Source: Deltaproteobacteria bacterium
Lineage (GTDB): Bacteria > Desulfobacterota > JAENJC01
Direction: 5' to 3'
Assembly (NCBI GenBank): GCA_030646755.1
Contig: JAUSKU010000008.1
Location: 1-48,937, forward strand
Length of the DNA stretch: 48,937 bases
The notes below the pieces were generated by a model, which made no database searches, had not been told where the DNA came from, and saw only the letters and a list, made by a program, of their open reading frames with translations. Below, piece after piece: positions 44,119-48,937 of this stretch. The translations under genes and the position numbers were made by a program. Each line of letters begins with the position of its first letter. Position 1 is the first letter of the stretch.

Positions 44119-45692
44119 CACTTTATGCGCTCCATCGAATGAATACCATCTTTTTGGGTGATCATTTCAAAGGCGTTTAGAATTTCACTTTCCCCACCGC
44201 GAATAACAAGTAAATAATCCCTGCCTGGATGAGTCCGCTTTATTGTAAATGTTTTCTCACCTTCATAGGCTAGTACCTTTATGTTTGGGTTATTATATAT
44301 GACACGCAATAATGATTCCATATGCTTCCCATAGAGAATAAGGTCACCGCCAGTGGAAAAAATATTAGAGTAGCCGCTTAGATCAAGATTTAGCGCTTTT
44401 AATGAATTGACCTGGCGTCTTGCGGCATTGGTGGCAAAATCCCAGTCCTTCTCCTTTTCATAAAGCCAATAGATATTAAATACAAGATAGAAAAGTATTA
44501 AGATGACTGAAACCGTTTTTATGAAAGTCTTATTTACATGATTTAAGAGGAAACCATAAAACCTATATAATGATACTGCTGCAATAACATAAAAACCTAC
44601 AGATGAAAGATAGCTATATTTACCGATTGAGAACCTTAAACGATGGAGCCGTGATTCTGGATAATATCCCCAGATAACAGTAGCAGTGGGTACCGCAGCA
44701 ATAAGAAAAAATAACAGTCCAAAATAAACCAATCGATCTTTTATTTTTACGTTGGCTATCACGACTACAATGATAAGTACGACAGATAAAAGCTCTATCC
44801 AGCCAAAATAGGTGCTTGTGCTATGATAGACCTCATTCGGTTGTTGAAGTACAAAAGGCGGAATCAAAAACGAAGGAAAGACAGCCAATACATTTCTGAA
44901 GATATGGTACACTTTGCCTATGAGAGAAGTCTCCGCAATCGCGCCACCAGGCTGCAATCCGAGAAACAAGACCAGGATGATCACGAGAGATATAAAAGCG
45001 CCATTTACAAGAAGGAACTCCTTTTTAAAGAACTCTCTGTCTTTATAAATCAATCCAAGAACAATAAAGATGCCGGGCAATACAAGCCCCGTCTCATAAG
45101 AGCCCAGGGCCGCTACAAATGAGAGGAGCGTGCATAGGAATAACCTCCTGCTGTAGCCTTCCATAATTATTCTGATGTATAAAAATATGGACAACAGGGC
45201 AAAGAACGCGCCCATTAACGTTGTCCTGTGGGCGATCATCATCACTGCATCTGCTTTGTTTAGAGAGGTAGAGAATAGTACGGCTGTAAGCAGGGCCAGG
45301 TTTTTATTGTCGGATAACTTTTTTACTATGAGGTAAACAAGAAGAGAATTCCCAAAGTGGAGCAAGAGGTTTGCAAGGTAGTAGCTCCAGGGATCATATC
45401 CTGAGATCAGGTAGTTCGGTATGTAACTCAGAGCCACTACAACCCTTCTCAGGGGCGACATATAGATGGCCTCAAAGTTGTAAGTAAATATCTTTGTTAT
45501 GTCATGGCTTAGTAGATAACCGGCAAACACGCCGTTCGTGTCATCAAGGAAGAAGTAGTTGTCGAACATCTTCCAGTAGCAGACCACTGCGAGCGCTAAA
45601 AGTAGAAAGGGAGGGTAAAGGTCTTTTAAGTTGCAGCGAGGCGGCTTCATATCAACCGAATTATCCTTATCCATGAAATTCATTCCCAACAT
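44118..45692 (-). CDS. Polytopic membrane protein, GT-C glycosyltransferase-like (copy 1)
   Basis: This 524-residue protein (start possible at ATG 45692, 45683 or 45674) has about 11 transmembrane helices. An early loop after helix 1 holds FLDDTNGVF, an acidic pair like the catalytic Asp of GT-C glycosyltransferases. The C-terminal about 120 residues form a soluble domain. Such enzymes transfer sugars from polyprenyl-phosphate donors. The next gene is its tandem copy; residues about 78-178 are identical in both, and the C-terminal third diverges. Confidence 0.65.
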   Translation of the reverse strand: MLGMNFMDKDNSVDMKPPRCNLKDLYPPFLLLALAVVCYWKMFDNYFFLDDTNGVFAGYLLSHDITKIFTYNFEAIYMSPLRRVVVALSYIPNYLISGYDPWSYYLANLLLHFGNSLLVYLIVKKLSDNKNLALLTAVLFSTSLNKADAVMMIAHRTTLMGAFFALLSIFLYIRIIMEGYSRRLFLCTLLSFVAALGSYETGLVLPGIFIVLGLIYKDREFFKKEFLLVNGAFISLVIILVLFLGLQPGGAIAETSLIGKVYHIFRNVLAVFPSFLIPPFVLQQPNEVYHSTSTYFGWIELLSVVLIIVVVIANVKIKDRLVYFGLLFFLIAAVPTATVIWGYYPESRLHRLRFSIGKYSYLSSVGFYVIAAVSLYRFYGFLLNHVNKTFIKTVSVILILFYLVFNIYWLYEKEKDWDFATNAARRQVNSLKALNLDLSGYSNIFSTGGDLILYGKHMESLLRVIYNNPNIKVLAYEGEKTFTIKRTHPGRDYLLVIRGGESEILNAFEMITQKDGIHSMERIK

Positions 45693-45781
45693 CAGCGGTA
45701 TCTATATGAGTGCTCCCTGTATAGTTCCTGGTCATCCCTTACTTAATTCGGCTCATAAGAACCGCACTTTTTAGAGACTTT

Positions 45782-47377
45782 CTAAAATCTGGTCGGTTTT
45801 ATTGATAGGAGAAATGGTGGCGCCTTCAAAGGCAGTTCAGACTGCTTTATAAGATATTTTTTATCATAATCTATTGCGACCATTTTGCCATCAGCGGTGA
45901 TGAATAAAAGTTCTTTTTCCCCGGCCTCGGGTTTAGATTCTTTAGAGAAGTCCTGAACCGTTATGTCGGTGTTTTTGTGTATGACCCGCAAGAGAGATTC
46001 CACATGCTTGGAGTAAATGAATTGGTCGTTACCTGATGAATATATCTTGTGGTAGTGATTTTGTTTAATATCTAAGGATATCAAAAAATCTATCTGAGCC
46101 TTAGTCATCTTAGCAACGAATTCCCACATCTTTTCTCTGTGATAAAGCAAGGAGATATTGAACACAATAAATGTGCCGAGCACAAGAAATGAAACCGCTT
46201 TGATCAAGTGGGGTCGTGTACATCGTGCTGATAAATAGCAGTACAGCTTACACAAGAGAGTTCCCGCAATAATATAGTATCCGAAGGAAGACAGATAGCT
46301 GTATTTGCCTATTGAAAAGCGTAAGCGATGGAATTTATATTCCGGGTAATAGGCCCAATTTACGCTGGAAGTGGGGATTGCCATAATTAAGAAGAATATC
46401 AATCCAAAGATGACCAGCCTGTCTCTTATCCTAAGATTGACCGTTACAATCAAGCCGATGAGGACTAATGAGAAGAGTTCTATCCAGCCAAAATAGGTAG
46501 TAATACTATGATAAGCCTCATTCGGTTGTTGAAGAACAAAAGGCGGGATTATAAAAGATGGGAAGACCGCCAATACATTTCTGAAGATATGATATATCCT
46601 CCCCACGAGAGAAGTATCTGCAATTGCGGCACCAGGCTGCAATCCGAGAAACAAGACCAGGATGATCACGAGTGACAGGAAAGAGGCATTCACAAGGAGA
46701 AGCTCTTTTTTAAAGAAGTCTCTCCCTTTATAAACCAATCCAAGGGCAATAAAGATACCGGGCAATACAAGCCCCGTCTCATAAGATCCCAAGGCCGCCA
46801 CAAACGAAAGGAGCGTGTACAGAAACAACCTCCTGTTGTAGCCTTCCATAATTATTCTGATGTATAAAAATATGGACAACAGGGCAAAGAACGCGCCCAT
46901 TAACGTTGTCCTGTGGGCGATCATCATCACTGCATCTGCTTTGTTTAGAGAGGTAGAGAAAAGTACGGCGGTAAGCAGGGCCAGGTTTTTATTGTCGGAT
47001 AACTTTTTTACTATGAGGTAAACAAGAAGAGAATTCCCAAAGTGGAGCAAGAGGTTTGCAAGGTAGTAGCTCCAGGGATCATACCCTGAGATCAGGTAGT
47101 TTGGTATGTAACTAAGCGCCACGACAACCCTTCTGAGGGGCGAGATGTATATGGCCTCAAAGTTGTAAGTAAATATCTTTGTTATGTCATGGCTCAGCAG
47201 ATAACCGGCAAATACCCCGTTTGTATCATCAAGGTAAAAGTAGTTGTCGAACATCCTCCAGTAGCAGGCCACCGCTAGCGCAAAAAGGAGGAAGGCAGGG
47301 TAAAGGTCTTTTAAGTTGTCGCGAACCGGCTTCAGATCAACCGAATTATCCTTATCCATGAAATTCATTCCCAACAT
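45782..47377 (-). CDS. Polytopic membrane protein, GT-C glycosyltransferase-like (copy 2)
   Basis: The 531-residue paralogue of copy 1 shares its helix pattern, YLDDTNGVF and the identical central block (SPLRRVV... to IIMEGY). Differences concentrate after about residue 290, in the last helices and soluble domain, which could alter acceptor or sugar choice. Its start overlaps the stop of the FAD oxidoreductase gene by up to 26 bases (ATG 47377, 47368 or 47359). Confidence 0.65.
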   Translation of the reverse strand: MLGMNFMDKDNSVDLKPVRDNLKDLYPAFLLFALAVACYWRMFDNYFYLDDTNGVFAGYLLSHDITKIFTYNFEAIYISPLRRVVVALSYIPNYLISGYDPWSYYLANLLLHFGNSLLVYLIVKKLSDNKNLALLTAVLFSTSLNKADAVMMIAHRTTLMGAFFALLSIFLYIRIIMEGYNRRLFLYTLLSFVAALGSYETGLVLPGIFIALGLVYKGRDFFKKELLLVNASFLSLVIILVLFLGLQPGAAIADTSLVGRIYHIFRNVLAVFPSFIIPPFVLQQPNEAYHSITTYFGWIELFSLVLIGLIVTVNLRIRDRLVIFGLIFFLIMAIPTSSVNWAYYPEYKFHRLRFSIGKYSYLSSFGYYIIAGTLLCKLYCYLSARCTRPHLIKAVSFLVLGTFIVFNISLLYHREKMWEFVAKMTKAQIDFLISLDIKQNHYHKIYSSGNDQFIYSKHVESLLRVIHKNTDITVQDFSKESKPEAGEKELLFITADGKMVAIDYDKKYLIKQSELPLKAPPFLLSIKPTRF

Positions 47378-48758
47378 CAGCAGTATCTATATGAGTGTTC
47401 CCTGAATAGTTCCTGGCCGCAATCAATCCTGTGGTCATGGAGTGGTCCATGTTGTTATACCGGAACAGGCCGTTGCGTCCGATGAGTTGCAGGTTCTCGA
47501 CCTTCCTAAATGCATCCCTTATTATGCCAAGCCTGTTTTTGTAATCGAGTGTGTATACCGGATACGCATGGCTCTTCCGGTAGACATTCCCTCCAATGAC
47601 CTTTCTTTTTTCAATGAAGTTAAAACCTCGAACAAATTCCTCACTTATCACTTTGATCCATTCTTCATCTGAAAGGTTCCACCGCGCATCTCTCTTATCG
47701 CAGGTCACCTCAAATACGAGGCTTGTCATGCCGGGTGGGGAGAGGGCCGGGTTCCAACTGTTCATGTCCATGAAGCGGTTGAAGCTGATCGCAGGGTCCT
47801 GGACATATACCCATTGATCTTTCGTTATACGAGGGGCATCTATAAACAGGACTACAAATATCATATGGCGGTATCTAAGGCCATTGGCTGCCGGAAGGAT
47901 ATCGGCGGAAGGTAGTGCCGGAGATATGGCCCTGCAAAGATTATCTATGGGGATGGAGGATATGCAGTAATCTATTTTATACCCTTCTACATAACCTCCG
48001 CTATTTATGACGAGGTGCGTTAGCCTTTTCCCTGAAAGAGTTATATCTTTTACCTCGGCATTACAGATGATAGCGCCTCCGGAATTTTTTATTCTTTGTG
48101 CCAGTTTCTCCGAAAGCTGTCCGCATCCATTGACCGGGTATTTAAAGCGGTCCGTTAGGCTGTCTACACTTCCTTTCTTGCTTAATCCAATTGCATCGAA
48201 TACAGCCTGAGAGAGGGTAAGGTTTTTGACTCGCTGCCCTACCCAGTCCGGGGATAGTTCCCTGCACCCTTCGCCACCCCAGAGTTTTTGGTTATAGTCC
48301 CTGAAGAATGCCTTATAAAGGGCAGGGCCGAACTGTCTGATAAGGGCCTCTTCCATATTTTGAGGGCTGGCATTGTTGAACCGGTCCTTTATTCTCTGGA
48401 TAGTATAGCTAAACAAGGCCGGGCCGGATTTGCTTATACCGAGGTTCTTGATGACGTTGAAGGGACTCAGGGGGTAGTTGATCAGCCTGTTTTTATACCA
48501 TATGCGGGTATGGCGCTCTAAATAAAGAATTTCGGGCGAATTGAGTTCATTCCATAATTGGTCTATCTCGCTTGACCTGGTGAACCATCTGTGTGGGCCG
48601 AGGTCGAATTTGAAACCGTTATAGGCCTTTGTTTGTGCTAACCCGCCGATTTCATCTTCTTTTTCAAAAATGACGATCTCTTTTCCCGGAACACCGTTCT
48701 TTATGAGTTCATACCCTGCTGTAAGGCCTGCTATACCTGCTCCAAGGACTGCAATCAT
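47352..48758 (-). CDS. FAD-dependent amine oxidase-like flavoprotein
   Basis: From ATG 48758 (468 residues). The N-terminus has the Rossmann fingerprint LGAGIAGLTAGYEL with a downstream FEKEDEIGG, and LGPHRWFT; the middle has GGCGQLS-type flavin motif (NGCGQLSEKL) and the C-terminus the conserved LQLIGRNGLFRYNNMDHS. It resembles protoporphyrinogen oxidase/UDP-galactopyranose mutase-like members often found in polysaccharide clusters. The companion membrane glycosyltransferase-like genes favour a sugar or lipid-sugar role. Confidence 0.75.
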   Translation of the reverse strand: MIAVLGAGIAGLTAGYELIKNGVPGKEIVIFEKEDEIGGLAQTKAYNGFKFDLGPHRWFTRSSEIDQLWNELNSPEILYLERHTRIWYKNRLINYPLSPFNVIKNLGISKSGPALFSYTIQRIKDRFNNASPQNMEEALIRQFGPALYKAFFRDYNQKLWGGEGCRELSPDWVGQRVKNLTLSQAVFDAIGLSKKGSVDSLTDRFKYPVNGCGQLSEKLAQRIKNSGGAIICNAEVKDITLSGKRLTHLVINSGGYVEGYKIDYCISSIPIDNLCRAISPALPSADILPAANGLRYRHMIFVVLFIDAPRITKDQWVYVQDPAISFNRFMDMNSWNPALSPPGMTSLVFEVTCDKRDARWNLSDEEWIKVISEEFVRGFNFIEKRKVIGGNVYRKSHAYPVYTLDYKNRLGIIRDAFRKVENLQLIGRNGLFRYNNMDHSMTTGLIAARNYSGNTHIDTADVGNEFHG

Positions 48759-48841
48759 TGTCACAAAATAACAGATTTAAACAAAATAGGCAAGTTAAGC
48801 CCAAATTCCGCGTTAGCTGCCCCATAAAACGCAAAAACCCT

Positions 48842-48890
48842 CTTGGATCCAAGGTTTCAGTGAGGTATAATCCTCACCTGTGTGGTGAAA
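48842..48890 (+). promoter_or_regulatory. Strong promoter inside nested inverted repeats
   Basis: TTGGAT (48843-48848) and TATAAT (48866-48871) are 17 bases apart. CTTGGATCCAAG (48842-48853) is a perfect palindrome over the -35 box, and GTGAGG-TATAAT-CCTCAC places the -10 box in a perfect hairpin loop; GGTTTCA and TGAAACC form an outer arm. Operator-type control is likely. The sequence between the flavoprotein and this site shows no other gene. Confidence 0.65.
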
Positions 48891-48915
48891 CCAAAAATCC
48901 AGGAGGGTTAAAGAG

Positions 48916-48937
48916 ATGATACAACAGACCATATTTC
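48916..48937 (+). CDS. Start of a gene cut by the window edge (possible transposase)
   Basis: An ATG at 48916 follows AGGAGGGTTAAAGAG and a strong promoter. Only MIQQTIF is visible. Some IS transposases (for example IS1380-like) begin in a similar way, and the inverted repeats upstream would suit an insertion sequence end, but seven residues do not prove it. Confidence 0.4.

Larger units (their letters stand above)
44104..47412. repeat. Direct tandem duplication of about 1.67 kb
   Basis: The two membrane-protein genes are in direct tandem. Before copy 1, bases 45675-45735 repeat the last 20 codons of the oxidoreductase gene (AACTATACAGGGAGCAC versus AACTATTCAGGGAACAC), so the unit carries the 3' end of the preceding gene. 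The duplication probably happened between short TCCTGG-like sequences. Confidence 0.75.

Overview
This looks like a chromosomal window from an uncultured, probably anaerobic, Gram-negative bacterium. Lipoproteins, an OmpA-type protein, a multihaem cytochrome c, a ResB-type cytochrome c biogenesis protein and a UGA-containing GrdB/PrdB-like gene all fit that. The chain xerC-hslV-hslU-response regulator-argB-argD-argF-argG-argH-lipoprotein-lysA-hemW recalls Nitrospirota and former Deltaproteobacteria. The phylum is an inference from gene content and order, not a measured placement. I saw no tRNA, rRNA or CRISPR array.

Layout. 1-2.9 kb: a plus-strand redox operon (PepSY protein, two membrane b-type cytochromes, ten-haem cytochrome c) ending at a clear terminator. 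2.9-10.7 kb: housekeeping genes (SGNH lipoprotein esterase, methyltransferase, alpha/beta hydrolase, PhoB-type two-component pair, probable selenoprotein, phosphoesterase, OmpA lipoprotein). A lone integron-type gene cassette with its attC site is inserted at 3.6-4.1 kb. 10.9-12.2 kb: a REP-associated (RAYT) transposase between inverted repeats, abutting the 3' remnant of a group II intron. 12.2-14.6 kb: an NHL-repeat lipoprotein with an unusual leader. 14.7-19.6 kb: DUF2127 protein, ResB, hemW, lysA and a fibronectin-type lipoprotein. 19.7-27 kb: a defence/toxin island (type III restriction-modification, RadC, DUF3800 protein, antitoxin and PIN fragments). 27-41.8 kb: argH, argG, argF, argD, argB, REC-GAF-GAF regulator, hslU, hslV and xerC, all on the minus strand. 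Toxin-antitoxin and restriction genes on the same strand are wedged between argH and the lipoprotein/lysA, between argF and argD, and between argD and argB. 42-44 kb: a secreted SBBP-repeat protein behind a second copy of the unusual leader. 44.1-48.8 kb: two tandemly duplicated polytopic membrane proteins and an FAD oxidoreductase. The right edge cuts a gene that starts behind a strong promoter.

Two themes deserve attention. First, the two secreted beta-propeller-type proteins share a homologous 5' leader: a ribosome site, a start codon opening with ATGGCACGT, a pentanucleotide (AACTC)n tract, and an intrinsic terminator inside the reading frame. In each leader exactly one of three frames meets a stop between the tract and the hairpin. 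Repeat-length changes could therefore decide whether a ribosome crosses the terminator, which would be a phase-variable attenuator. Second, several families of short dispersed repeats fill the spacers, supply stop codons and in some places lie in frame inside genes (hemW, xerC, a lipoprotein signal region). The RAYT transposase is a plausible agent for some of these families.
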